Source: GCA-2401155 sp045047085 (GTDB lineage Bacteria; Pseudomonadota; Alphaproteobacteria; Rhizobiales; Rhizobiaceae). From it: a stretch of DNA of 64,000 nucleotides. The notes beneath the pieces are model-generated. The model made no database searches, was not told the origin of the DNA, and worked only from the letters and a program-made list of their open reading frames with translations. The stretch covers positions 1-64,000 of the forward strand of contig JASFYT010000031.1 in assembly GCA_045047085.1 (NCBI GenBank), written 5' to 3'. Position 1 is the stretch's first letter; every line of letters starts with the position of its first letter. This document shows, one piece after another, positions 26,385-34,402 of the stretch. Position numbers and translations under genes: made by a program.

Positions 26385-26398
26385 TTGACCAAAGTCAA
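26385..26398. promoter_or_regulatory. FNR/FixK-type box upstream of ctaC
   Basis: TTGAC-CAAA-GTCAA is a perfect palindrome matching the FNR/FixK family consensus TTGAY-N4-RTCAA. It lies 92 nt upstream of the ctaC start and about 250 nt upstream of the IalB-family gene in the other direction. The rest of the 355-nt intergenic region 26294-26648 holds no gene I can support; it is AT-rich and presumably contains both divergent promoters. Confidence 0.6.
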
Positions 26399-26648
26399 GA
26401 ATTCCAATTCCCGCATGTAAGACCACAAAGAAGTGATAATCGCAACGTGTATGGGCGTCACAATTGTGCGGCATTTTTACACCAAACGGTACGAAGCGCC
26501 ACTGATAGTGTGTGCAAATATCGTCTGTGGCCTAAGAATCAACAATATTTGTGGTATTTGCTTCATCTACGCCATAGAAGTTGCATGGTTTTATGTGTTG
26601 CTGTCATAAAGCATCACTCAATACGAGATCAATGATTCGGAAATTTAT

Positions 26649-27185
26649 ATGATACGAACCAAATTTACCCCCAATTTTGTTCACCATCTTATCCTTTCGG
26701 CACTTTTTGTCCTTTGTGCAGTAACGGGCTTTTCTTACGCTGAACATGCTAATGCCCAGGGAGCGGTGAAATCAAACCACGGCGCATGGGCCATGGTTTG
26801 TGATACACCACCAGGTGCCATCTCTGAACAATGTGCCCTTATGCAAAACGTTGTGGCGGAAGATCGCAGCGAAGTGGGGCTTTCGGTCGTAATATTGCGC
26901 ACCGCAGATGGCAAGGCTGAAATTATGCGTGTTCTGGCCCCCCTTGGGGTGCTGCTACCTAACGGGCTGGGTCTGAATGTGGACGGTAAAGATATCGGGC
27001 GCGCCTATTTTGTGCGCTGTTTTCAGGATGGTTGTTATGCAGAAGTCATTTTAAAGGGTGCATTGCTGGAAACTTTGAAAACCGGCAAAAGCGCTACTTT
27101 CATTGTGTTCCAGACTCCGGAAGAAGGCATCGGAATTCCGGTTGACCTAAACGGTTTCACCGAAGGCTACAATAAAATCCCATAG
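26649..27185 (+). CDS. Invasion-associated locus B (IalB) family protein
   Basis: A 178-residue secreted protein of the IalB family, named for a Bartonella erythrocyte-invasion factor but widespread in alphaproteobacteria with unknown general function. It has a signal peptide (hydrophobic LILSALFVLCAVTGFSYA, cleavage near ANAQG). Family features follow: the WAMVCDTPP segment, a Cys in SEQCALMQ, APLGVLLPNGLGL, and YFVRCFQDGCYAEV with a pair of cysteines likely forming a disulfide. It is positioned between ctaC and tldD, which is its usual place in rhizobia. An enzyme activity is not expected. Confidence 0.88.
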   Translation: MIRTKFTPNFVHHLILSALFVLCAVTGFSYAEHANAQGAVKSNHGAWAMVCDTPPGAISEQCALMQNVVAEDRSEVGLSVVILRTADGKAEIMRVLAPLGVLLPNGLGLNVDGKDIGRAYFVRCFQDGCYAEVILKGALLETLKTGKSATFIVFQTPEEGIGIPVDLNGFTEGYNKIP

Positions 27186-27205
27186 AGTTAAGGCAAAGCA
27201 TAATT

Positions 27206-28618
27206 ATGGATTCTCTTCTTGATAAATTTGATGTGGATAAAGCGCGGGTCGAAAGCATTGTATCCGATACTTTAGGCAGTTGTGAAGATGGGGAACTCTA
27301 TCTGGAATACAGCCAGAGCGAGTCCTTGATGTTTGACAATGGTCGGTTGAAATCTGGCACGTTTAATACCGATCAAGGATTTGGCCTTAGGGCCGTGGTT
27401 GGCGAAACAGCAGCCTTTGCCCATTCAGGAGATTTATCGGAAGCCGGTTTAAAACGGGCAGCTGATGCGGTGAGCGCCGTTCAACGAGGGTATGGCGGTT
27501 CTTATGCCGCGGCTCCCAAGGGCACAAATCGTGCGCTATATAGCGACGAAAATCCACTTGGTACGCCGAGCTTTGCCGACAAGGTAAAGTTTCTTGAAAC
27601 AATTGATGCCTATGCCCGCGCCAAAGATCCCAAGGTTCGTCAGGTCACGGCCTCCATTTCCGGTAGTTGGCAATTAGTAGAAATTTTACGTGCGGATGGC
27701 CATTTGGTTCGTGATGTACGGCCTTTGGTTCGGGTAAATGTGAGCGTTGTGGTTGGCGAAGGTGATCGTCAAGAATCTGGTTCCTATGGCGAAGGTGGTC
27801 GTCGCGGTTTTGGGGAATTCATGGTCGAGGACCGCTGGCAATTTGCTGTGGACGAGGCTTTGCGTCAGGCGTTGGTTAACTTAGGTGCAAAGCCTGCGCC
27901 GGCTGGCACCTTTGATGTGGTGATGGGCCCCGGCTGGCCCGGTGTCATGTTGCATGAAGCAGTTGGTCACGGGCTGGAGGGCGATTTCAACCGCAAAAAA
28001 ACTTCTGCATTTGCGGGATTGATGGGCGAGCAGGTTGCCGCCAAAGGCGTCACTATTGTGGACGATGGCACCATTGATGAACGACGTGGATCGCTGAGCG
28101 TGGACGACGAGGGAACGCCCACTGAAAATACGGTTCTGATTGAAGACGGTATTTTGGTTGGCTACATGCAGGATCGCCAAAATGCACGGCTGATGGGCAT
28201 GGAACCCACCGGTAATGGCAGGCGCGAATCCTATGCGCACATGCCCATGCCGCGGATGACCAATACTTATATGCATTCGGGCAAACACGATCCGCAGGAA
28301 ATTATGGAATCCGTGAAGGATGGCATTTATGCCGTTTCCTTTGGTGGTGGACAGGTAGATATCACTTCCGGAAAGTTCGTCTTCAACTGCACCGAAGCCT
28401 ATGAAATCAAAAATGGTAAAGTCGGTCAGGCAATACGGGGTGCAAATCTCATCGGCAATGGTCCCGAGGCCATGAAGCGCATCACAATGATCGGCAACGA
28501 CATGGCGCTTGATAAGGGCATCGGCATGTGCGGTAAATCGGGCCAGAGCCTACCGGTAGGCGTTGGTCAGCCAACCATCCGCATGAATGAGATGACGGTT
28601 GGCGGCACAGGAGTTTAG
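27206..28618 (+). CDS. tldD: Metalloprotease TldD
   Basis: TldD, with its partner TldE/PmbA, forms a heterodimeric metallopeptidase acting on unfolded peptides; known roles include antitoxin CcdA and microcin B17 processing in enterics. The 470-residue protein carries the zinc motif HEAVGHGLEGD, the later conserved cysteine in FNCTEAYEIKNGK, and GKSGQSLPVGVGQPT near the C-terminus. It starts at ATG 27206 with AAGG upstream, 20 nt after the IalB-family gene, so the two may be co-transcribed. TldE is not in this window. A terminator hairpin overlaps the stop codon. Confidence 0.97.
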   Translation: MDSLLDKFDVDKARVESIVSDTLGSCEDGELYLEYSQSESLMFDNGRLKSGTFNTDQGFGLRAVVGETAAFAHSGDLSEAGLKRAADAVSAVQRGYGGSYAAAPKGTNRALYSDENPLGTPSFADKVKFLETIDAYARAKDPKVRQVTASISGSWQLVEILRADGHLVRDVRPLVRVNVSVVVGEGDRQESGSYGEGGRRGFGEFMVEDRWQFAVDEALRQALVNLGAKPAPAGTFDVVMGPGWPGVMLHEAVGHGLEGDFNRKKTSAFAGLMGEQVAAKGVTIVDDGTIDERRGSLSVDDEGTPTENTVLIEDGILVGYMQDRQNARLMGMEPTGNGRRESYAHMPMPRMTNTYMHSGKHDPQEIMESVKDGIYAVSFGGGQVDITSGKFVFNCTEAYEIKNGKVGQAIRGANLIGNGPEAMKRITMIGNDMALDKGIGMCGKSGQSLPVGVGQPTIRMNEMTVGGTGV

Positions 28619-28636
28619 CTGCCTCTGCCGCCTTTT
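28601..28636 (+). terminator. Terminator overlapping the tldD stop
   Basis: Arms GGCGGCA (28601-28607, inside the last codons of tldD) and TGCCGCC (28626-28632) are followed by TTTT. The stop codon sits in the loop. Confidence 0.65.
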
Positions 28637-28697
28637 CATAACGGACTTTTAACGCTGGAATTACCTGAATCCCCACTATAATTTTTTAGACTGCGTT

Positions 28698-29381
28698 CTA
28701 GTAGGCTAGTTTTGGAAACCAGTCCGTGCCACGCCCTTCCGGTGTAAGATCGAAAACATTCCACATCGGCCAAATCTGATCCACATGGCGTGGATGGGTA
28801 GGACGGTCGACATAGAGTAGTTCTGCGCCCCAGAAATGATGAATGCCATCATCCCGCTTTACGAATATATTTGCAGCAGGCATTTGATTGCCGTTGTCTC
28901 CGACCGCGAAATAATCGTCACTATAGTTGTTATGAAATGATGAGAGCAGTTTCACGCCGGGCCAATTTCGGGACCTTGCCAAAGCATCAAACTGATTGAT
29001 CGGTGCCTTGGCTACAATTGCAAAATTTAGGCGATCTTTCAGATGCTGCGAAATACCACTGAGGCCATCAATGAACGATGTGCAGGCCGGGCAAGCGTTT
29101 TGCGTATCCGGTGCCAGCATGAAGCTATATAAGAAAAGCGTGTCCTTTTCAGGAGCAAAGAGGTTCGACAAGTGGACTTTTTCCTCCTGCCCCGATCCGT
29201 CGACAGTCTCAAATATATAGTCCTCAGGGGTGAGGCCGCCATCGGGCAATGCCCTTCGCATTTCAGCAATTTTTTGGACCTTAGCGTCCAGTTCAAGTTC
29301 GGCTTTCAGCAATTCATTACGTGCAGCGCGATAGTCGGCGCTTTCACCCGGATACATTTTGTCGTGCAAGGTTTCGGTCAT
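28698..29381 (-). CDS. DUF899 (thioredoxin-like) family protein
   Basis: A 227-residue DUF899 protein, a thioredoxin-fold family of unknown substrate. The N-terminal helical part (ESADYRAARNELLKAELEL..KIAEMRRALP) and the core with the CPACTSFIDGLSG motif are typical, giving a CxxC redox pair. LSSFHNNYSDDYF and VFVKRDDGIHHFWGAELLY follow. There is no signal peptide, so it is cytoplasmic. It is transcribed toward tldD as a single gene with ATG at 29381 and CAGGAGCG upstream. Its role in this neighbourhood is not evident; DUF899 genes are patchily distributed. Confidence 0.88.
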   Translation of the reverse strand: MTETLHDKMYPGESADYRAARNELLKAELELDAKVQKIAEMRRALPDGGLTPEDYIFETVDGSGQEEKVHLSNLFAPEKDTLFLYSFMLAPDTQNACPACTSFIDGLSGISQHLKDRLNFAIVAKAPINQFDALARSRNWPGVKLLSSFHNNYSDDYFAVGDNGNQMPAANIFVKRDDGIHHFWGAELLYVDRPTHPRHVDQIWPMWNVFDLTPEGRGTDWFPKLAY

Positions 29382-29462
29382 AATCGCTCCTGTAACTATT
29401 TCAGAATCTTTATTTAACTTATTTGTTAAATAAAAGAAAGCGATTTATGTAAAAATTGTGAT

Positions 29463-30086
29463 CTAAGGATAGAGCCTCGATATGTTCCAATTATCGTTCA
29501 ACGATTCCCGTTCAAACCTTTGGCGATCATGCAGGCGGAACTTTCCGTCGTTCCAGAATTCAATCGAAAGTGGTTTCAGGCGGAAGCCTGACCAATAGTC
29601 CGGCCTTGGAATTTCGCCAACGCCAAATTTTGCAGCAAAGATGGCCACTTCTTTTTCCAGCGCAAATCGGCTTTCCAGTTCGCGCGATTGTTTGGAGGCC
29701 CATGCGCCAATGCGCGAGCCACGGGCGCGGGACTGGAAATAATCTTCTGCCTCATCGTCAGATACCACTTCAACTTCACCTCTAAAGCGCACGCATTTGC
29801 GCAGGGATTTCCAGTGAAAACTGGCGGCGGCCTTTGGATTGGCTAACAATTCTTTACCTTTGTTGCTTTCGAAATTGGTAAAGAACACAATACCGCGCTC
29901 GTCCCAGCGGCGCATTAGCACCATACGTGCGTTAGGCATGCCATCCTTATCAACAGTAGCGAGCGTCATGGCCGATGGGTCATTAGGTTCAGATTTTTCC
30001 GCCAATCCCAACCATTCAGAGAACAATTCAAACGGATTTTCCTGATTTTGGTCACCTTTTCTTAACCCAGATGATTGATCATTCAT
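29463..30086 (-). CDS. pdxH: Pyridoxamine/pyridoxine 5'-phosphate oxidase
   Basis: An FMN-dependent enzyme making pyridoxal 5'-phosphate. The 207-residue protein has the FMN-binding MTLATVDKDGMPNARMVLMR, FFTNFESNKGKEL, and RKCVRFRGEVE. Substrate-binding RGSRIGAWASKQS and the C-terminal PDYWSGFRLKPLSIEFW and RLHDRQRF..ISRLYP follow. All family signatures are present. The start overlaps the opposite-strand upstream region of the RT0821-like lipoprotein gene, with which it is divergent, as in other Hyphomicrobiales. Confidence 0.97.
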   Translation of the reverse strand: MNDQSSGLRKGDQNQENPFELFSEWLGLAEKSEPNDPSAMTLATVDKDGMPNARMVLMRRWDERGIVFFTNFESNKGKELLANPKAAASFHWKSLRKCVRFRGEVEVVSDDEAEDYFQSRARGSRIGAWASKQSRELESRFALEKEVAIFAAKFGVGEIPRPDYWSGFRLKPLSIEFWNDGKFRLHDRQRFERESLNDNWNISRLYP

Positions 30087-30122
30087 TTACACTTGTCCCA
30101 TTGTTTATCTTTGGACGTACCC

Positions 30123-30617
30123 ATGCACGCAGCAACCAGCACTCATATTATTTTGTCATCTGCACAACAGAAAAACCGTCGCTTCCATGTTAGAGCAACT
30201 CGCTTGCTCTTCCAAATGGTATGTCTCGGAATTCTGGCTCTTGGTATGTCTGCTTGTACACTGAGCAAAGCCGTCGATACAAGCGATCTGCAAAGCGAGA
30301 TTGTCACGGGGTCAATTTCCAAAACGGTCAAAGCTGAAGGTGTTGATACGACTGATACGGAAGTCATCAAATCAGCCGTTGTGCAAAATGATGGTACTGA
30401 AGCTTCCTCCGACACGCTGGCTTGGCAAAACCCGGATACCGGCAATAGCGGAACGATTATTGCCATTGAAAAATTCGTTGGTCCACAGGGGCACCGATGC
30501 AAAAAATTCCAAACTACTGTGGATTCTTTCATGGGCATTTCGATCTACGATGGCGAAACCTGCGAGATTAAAAAAGGGTTTTGGATACTCTCGCATTTTT
30601 TTAAGAAAAAACTTTAA
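30123..30617 (+). CDS. RT0821/Lpp0805-type lipoprotein
   Basis: A 164-residue predicted lipoprotein. A hydrophobic segment ending LGMSAC supplies a lipobox at about residue 44, preceded by a long, positively charged N-terminal region (QQKNRRFHVRATR). The mature domain contains the family signature LAWQNPDTGNSGTIIAIEKF followed by GHRCKKFQTTV and GETCEIKKGFW, with two cysteines likely bonded. Members are surface or outer-membrane lipoproteins of unknown function. The in-frame ATG at 30123 (MHAATS) is used; an upstream start would overlap pdxH. An even shorter start nearer the lipobox is possible because the N-region is unusually long. Confidence 0.75.
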   Translation: MHAATSTHIILSSAQQKNRRFHVRATRLLFQMVCLGILALGMSACTLSKAVDTSDLQSEIVTGSISKTVKAEGVDTTDTEVIKSAVVQNDGTEASSDTLAWQNPDTGNSGTIIAIEKFVGPQGHRCKKFQTTVDSFMGISIYDGETCEIKKGFWILSHFFKKKL

Positions 30618-30650
30618 TATTTTTTGACCAAAAACTGTCGATTTAGGCGA

Positions 30651-30673
30651 TTTTGTGGACATTTATCACAAAA
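30651..30673. promoter_or_regulatory. Inverted repeat upstream of dnaJ-like gene
   Basis: A perfect 7-bp inverted repeat TTTTGTG-N9-CACAAAA, 78 nt before the dnaJ-like start and 34 nt after the lipoprotein stop. Half-site length and centre-to-centre spacing near two helical turns suggest a dimeric regulator site. No specific regulator is assigned. Confidence 0.4.
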
Positions 30674-30750
30674 ATCACCATATCAATGTAAGCTGAACTT
30701 GCTTCGGGCATAAATCCCGGTGTGAGTATGTTTTTTCTTGGGGTAAATAT

Positions 30751-31671
30751 ATGCGTGATCCATATGTGGTTTTAGGTGTTTCAAAAGGTGCCAGTGAAAG
30801 CGACGTCAAAGCTGCTTTTCGTAAACTTGCGAAAAAATATCACCCTGACACCAATAAAGACAACCCAAAAGCGCAGCAGCAGTTCACTGAGGCCAACCAG
30901 GCTTATGAAATTATTGGTGACAAGAAAAAACGCGCGCAGTTCGATCGCGGCGAAATTGATGGCGAAGGCAAGGAACGCTTCGCGGGCTTTGGTCAAGGCG
31001 GCGGATTTAACCCGCGAGGACAAGGAAGACCTGACGGACGAGCCGGTGGTTTTGGCCAGAATGTGCATGGTGCGGAAGATATTCTTAGCGAGTTATTCGG
31101 TTCGGCCTTTGGCGGAAACAGACAAAATGCAGGCCCTTCTTCCGGATTTGGTGGCCAACGACAGCAGCAAAGACAGCGCGTTGATCTTGATATCAAGTTA
31201 AAAATACGGGTGGGCGTTGAAGATCTTGCTCGTGGCAAAGCGTCAGTCAAACTGCCTGATGGCAAACAAATTTCCGTCTCAATTCCCCCTGAATCTGAAG
31301 ATGGCCAAACCATCCGTCTCAAAGGACAGGGTAAGAAGCATCCCGGCATGAAACCGGGAGATGCGTTGATTACCTTTAAATTTGTTTCTCACCCAAGCTT
31401 CTCGGTTCAGGGTGCCGATTTACGTTACCAATTGCCCTTGCCCCTAAAAACCGCGGTTTTGGGTGGCAAAGAACCGGTGACGACCGTTGATGGAAAACTA
31501 TCGTTGACCATCCCAGCAGGCACTAATTCGGGCAAAATTTTTCGCCTGAAAGGTAAAGGATTACCAAAAAAAGGTGGCGGCAGCGGGGATTTACTTGTGG
31601 AGGCAGCCATTCAACTGCCGGAAGATGGTTTAGATGCGCTCAAAGCGCTTTATGGGGATACCGTCAAATAA
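30751..31671 (+). CDS. DnaJ C-terminal domain / CbpA-like co-chaperone
   Basis: A 306-residue J-domain protein. The J domain (1-67) has HPD at residues 31-33. It is followed by a glycine/arginine/glutamine-rich linker (about 75-140) and the CTDI/CTDII substrate-binding domains (VDLDIKLKIRVGVEDLARG, IPPESEDGQTIRLKGQG, LSLTIPAGTNSGKIFRLKGKGLP). The zinc-finger module of true DnaJ is absent, as in CbpA. It probably stimulates DnaK and binds unfolded clients. An inverted repeat and an AT-rich stretch precede it. Expression under a dedicated regulator is possible but not shown. Confidence 0.93.
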   Translation: MRDPYVVLGVSKGASESDVKAAFRKLAKKYHPDTNKDNPKAQQQFTEANQAYEIIGDKKKRAQFDRGEIDGEGKERFAGFGQGGGFNPRGQGRPDGRAGGFGQNVHGAEDILSELFGSAFGGNRQNAGPSSGFGGQRQQQRQRVDLDIKLKIRVGVEDLARGKASVKLPDGKQISVSIPPESEDGQTIRLKGQGKKHPGMKPGDALITFKFVSHPSFSVQGADLRYQLPLPLKTAVLGGKEPVTTVDGKLSLTIPAGTNSGKIFRLKGKGLPKKGGGSGDLLVEAAIQLPEDGLDALKALYGDTVK

Positions 31672-31710
31672 TACATACCCTTCACGTTAATACTGTTGTT
31701 GAGATTTTTC

Positions 31711-31747
31711 GGTATCGCTTGCGGGGTGACTGCGCCTATGCGATACC
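31711..31747 (+). other. 8-bp perfect hairpin in the dnaJ-fabI gap
   Basis: Arms GGTATCGC (31711-31718) and GCGATACC (31740-31747) enclose a GC-rich 21-nt loop. It lies 40 nt after the dnaJ-like stop and 63 nt before the fabI start. There is no U-run. It could be a terminator without a tail, a leader structure or an operator. Confidence 0.4.
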
Positions 31748-31809
31748 CACATAATCATTGACCTGTCGTGGTCTTAGTATCATTGCCAAAACCCTTTATG
31801 GAGGTTGAT

Positions 31810-32628
31810 ATGGCTACAACAAACGGATTGTTGGCTGGCAAGCGCGGACTTGTAATGGGCGTCGCTAATAAACGCTCAATCGCTTGGGGTATTGCCAAAT
31901 CCTGCTCTGATGCAGGTGCAGATTTGATCCTTACTTATCAAGGCGACGCGTTCAAAAAACGAGTTGAACCGCTGGCTATAGAATTGGGCGCGCAAATTGG
32001 CGGTCATGTGGATGTGACTGACCCCGATACCATCGATGCTCTGTTTGCCGACATAGAAAAAGAGCACGGCAAGATAGATTTTCTGGTGCATGCCATTGCA
32101 TTCTCAGACAAGGATGAGTTAACCGGACGTTATGTGGATACCACTGCTGAAAACTTCCGCAAAACCATGGATATTTCAGTATATTCCCTCACATCAATCG
32201 TCCAGCGCGCTGAAAAGCTGATGCAGGATGGCGGATCGATCCTGACGCTGACCTATTACGGTGCCGAAAAGGTAATGCCTCATTATAACGTCATGGGCGT
32301 TGCGAAGGCGGCACTTGAAGCATCCGTTAAATATCTCGCTGTTGATCTGGGCGGCAAACAAATTCGTGTTAATGCGCTTTCTGCCGGACCAATTAAAACA
32401 CTGGCCGCATCGGGCATTGGGGATTTCCGCTATATCCTCAAATGGAACGAATATAATTCGCCATTGAAACGCACTGTGACCATTGAGGAAGTGGGCGATT
32501 CGGCGCTTTATCTATTATCGGATCTCTCAAGGGGGGTTACTGGCGAAGTGCATCACGTGGATTCAGGCTACCATACGGTTGGCATGAAGGCGGTGGATGC
32601 ACCTGATATTTCGGTGGTCAAAGACTAG
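31810..32628 (+). CDS. fabI: Enoyl-[acyl-carrier-protein] reductase FabI
   Basis: NADH-dependent reductase of type II fatty acid synthesis. The 272-residue short-chain-dehydrogenase-fold protein has the FabI-type cofactor motif GVANKRSIAWGIAK. The active site is Tyr..Tyr-x6-Lys, visible in LTYYGAEKVMPHYNVMGVAKAALEA. NALSAGPIKTLAASGI and HHVDSGYHTVGM follow. The ATG at 31810 (MATTNG) has GGAGG five nucleotides upstream; the frame extends 14 codons further upstream but without support. It is followed after 6 nt by a histidine phosphatase gene. A FabI-type reductase implies the usual triclosan-class target is present. Confidence 0.97.
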   Translation: MATTNGLLAGKRGLVMGVANKRSIAWGIAKSCSDAGADLILTYQGDAFKKRVEPLAIELGAQIGGHVDVTDPDTIDALFADIEKEHGKIDFLVHAIAFSDKDELTGRYVDTTAENFRKTMDISVYSLTSIVQRAEKLMQDGGSILTLTYYGAEKVMPHYNVMGVAKAALEASVKYLAVDLGGKQIRVNALSAGPIKTLAASGIGDFRYILKWNEYNSPLKRTVTIEEVGDSALYLLSDLSRGVTGEVHHVDSGYHTVGMKAVDAPDISVVKD

Positions 32629-32634
32629 TAACAA

Positions 32635-33219
32635 ATGGCTGACCCTCGAATCTACTATCTCCGGCATGGACAAACGGACTGGAATGCAGAACTTCGCTTT
32701 CAGGGACGTCGGGATATTCCACTCAATGCTACGGGACAGGCACAAGCCGACCGCAATGGCGAAAAACTTGCAGAAATTTTGCCCACCGATCACTCTCTGC
32801 CATTTATTTCAAGTCCGATGAAGCGTACCCGCGAAACCATGCAGCGTGTATTGGTAAAACTGGGCCACGAAGATGAAAGCGTTCAGATTGATGATCGCTT
32901 GATTGAAGCCTCTTACGGAGATTGGGAGGGTAAGACCCTGCCACAGGTCAAATTGGAATTTCCTGAATTGCATCGCCGTCGTAAGGAAATTCGCTGGCAG
33001 TTTTGCCCGCCCAATGGCGAGAGTTGCGCGATGATGCTTGATCGCATCTCAGACTGGTATGAAAGCCTTGAAGGGGATGCAGTTGTTGTTGCCCATGGCG
33101 TGGTTGGTCGTGTCTTGCGCTTTCATTTACTGGGGTTGGAACAACAAGAGGCCGGTGGGTTTGTTTTTCCGCAGGATAAGGTTTGCGTTATCCAAAAGGG
33201 TAGCGAAGAATTCGTCTGA
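32635..33219 (+). CDS. Histidine phosphatase family (phosphoglycerate-mutase-like) protein
   Basis: A 194-residue branch-1 histidine phosphatase. The catalytic motif is YYLRHGQTDWN near the N-terminus. A second conserved region SSPMKRTRETMQ provides the phosphate-pocket Arg, then EASYGDWEGKT and the second catalytic His in VVAHGVVGRVLRFHL. Such proteins act as broad or metabolite-specific phosphatases; the exact substrate cannot be read from sequence. It lies only 6 nt after fabI and in the same operon-like run ahead of aroC. Confidence 0.92.
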   Translation: MADPRIYYLRHGQTDWNAELRFQGRRDIPLNATGQAQADRNGEKLAEILPTDHSLPFISSPMKRTRETMQRVLVKLGHEDESVQIDDRLIEASYGDWEGKTLPQVKLEFPELHRRRKEIRWQFCPPNGESCAMMLDRISDWYESLEGDAVVVAHGVVGRVLRFHLLGLEQQEAGGFVFPQDKVCVIQKGSEEFV

Positions 33220-33302
33220 TCCTTCTTTTGGGGTGAAGATTATTTGACCAAACAAGATTTCCCACTTACAAATCCAGCGAACTCGTTTTTTCAGGACTTT
33301 CC

Positions 33303-34400
33303 ATGTCGTTCAATACTTTTGGCCATATGTTTCGTGTTAGCACTTGGGGCGAAAGCCATGGTCCTGCATTGGGCTGTATTATCGACGGATGCCCTCCGGG
33401 ACTGGAAATCACACTGGCTGAAATTCAGACATTTATGGATAAACGCAGGCCCGGCCAATCGCGTTTTACCACCCAGCGACAGGAAGCCGATATTGTAGAA
33501 ATACTCTCTGGCGTTTTGCCCCATGAGAGCCAAGACGGCGTTTTGATTACAACCGGCACACCGATATCGATGTTGATTAAAAATACTGATCAACGCTCCA
33601 AAGATTATTCTGAGATTAAAGACCGTTACCGCCCGGGTCATGCTGATTTTACCTATGATACAAAATATGGCATTCGCGATTATCGAGGTGGTGGACGATC
33701 ATCCGCCCGCGAGACCGCAGCGCGTGTTGCAGCCGGTGCGCTTGCTCGCAAGGTCATTCCGAATGTTACCATTCGCGGTGCGCTGGTTCAGATTGGCAAC
33801 AAAAAAATTGATCGCAGCCGATGGGATTGGGATGAGGTAGACAATAATGATTTCTTCTGCCCCGATGCAAAAATGGCTGCTGAGTGGAGTGACTATCTCG
33901 ATGGTATTCGCAAGAATGGTTCATCCATAGGTGCTGTTGTTGAAGTAGTGGCTGACGGTGCTATGGCCGGACTGGGCGCTCCGGTCTACGCCAAGCTCGA
34001 TCAGGATATCGCTTCTTACATGATGTCTATCAATGCCGTTAAGGGCGTTGAAATCGGTAATGGATTTGATGCGGCCACATTGACCGGCGAAGAAAATGCC
34101 GACGAAATGCGCATGGGTAATGATGGTCAGGTACAATTCCTTTCTAATAATGCCGGTGGTATTTTGGGCGGCATTTCCACTGGACAACCCATCGTTGCAA
34201 GATTTGCTGTGAAGCCCACCTCCTCGATTTTGACCACACGCAAAAGCGTTACTGCCAAGGGCGAAGAAATTGATGTGCGCACCAAGGGTCGTCATGATCC
34301 GTGTGTCGGCATTCGGGCAGTTCCAATTGGCGAAGCCATGATGGCCTGCGCCATCGCAGACCATTTCCTTTTACACCGCGGACAAACAGGGCGCGTATAA
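33303..34400 (+). CDS. aroC: Chorismate synthase
   Basis: Final shikimate-pathway enzyme, converting EPSP to chorismate with reduced FMN. The 365-residue protein has the N-terminal GHMFRVSTWGESHGPALG signature, RPGHADFTY..YGIRDYRGGGRSSARETAARVAAGA, and GNDGQVQFLSNNAGGILGGIS. The C-terminal KGRHDPCVGIRAVPIGEAMMA is also present. Nothing is missing. It starts at ATG 33303 and ends 2 nt before the ribBX start, indicating co-transcription of aromatic and riboflavin genes. Confidence 0.98.
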   Translation: MSFNTFGHMFRVSTWGESHGPALGCIIDGCPPGLEITLAEIQTFMDKRRPGQSRFTTQRQEADIVEILSGVLPHESQDGVLITTGTPISMLIKNTDQRSKDYSEIKDRYRPGHADFTYDTKYGIRDYRGGGRSSARETAARVAAGALARKVIPNVTIRGALVQIGNKKIDRSRWDWDEVDNNDFFCPDAKMAAEWSDYLDGIRKNGSSIGAVVEVVADGAMAGLGAPVYAKLDQDIASYMMSINAVKGVEIGNGFDAATLTGEENADEMRMGNDGQVQFLSNNAGGILGGISTGQPIVARFAVKPTSSILTTRKSVTAKGEEIDVRTKGRHDPCVGIRAVPIGEAMMACAIADHFLLHRGQTGRV

Positions 34401-34402
34401 CT

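Noticed and set aside
26447..26635. 62-codon open frame in the ctaC/IalB intergenic region
   Set aside because: No ribosome site, unusual residue composition with no family resemblance, and it occupies the region where divergent promoters are expected.
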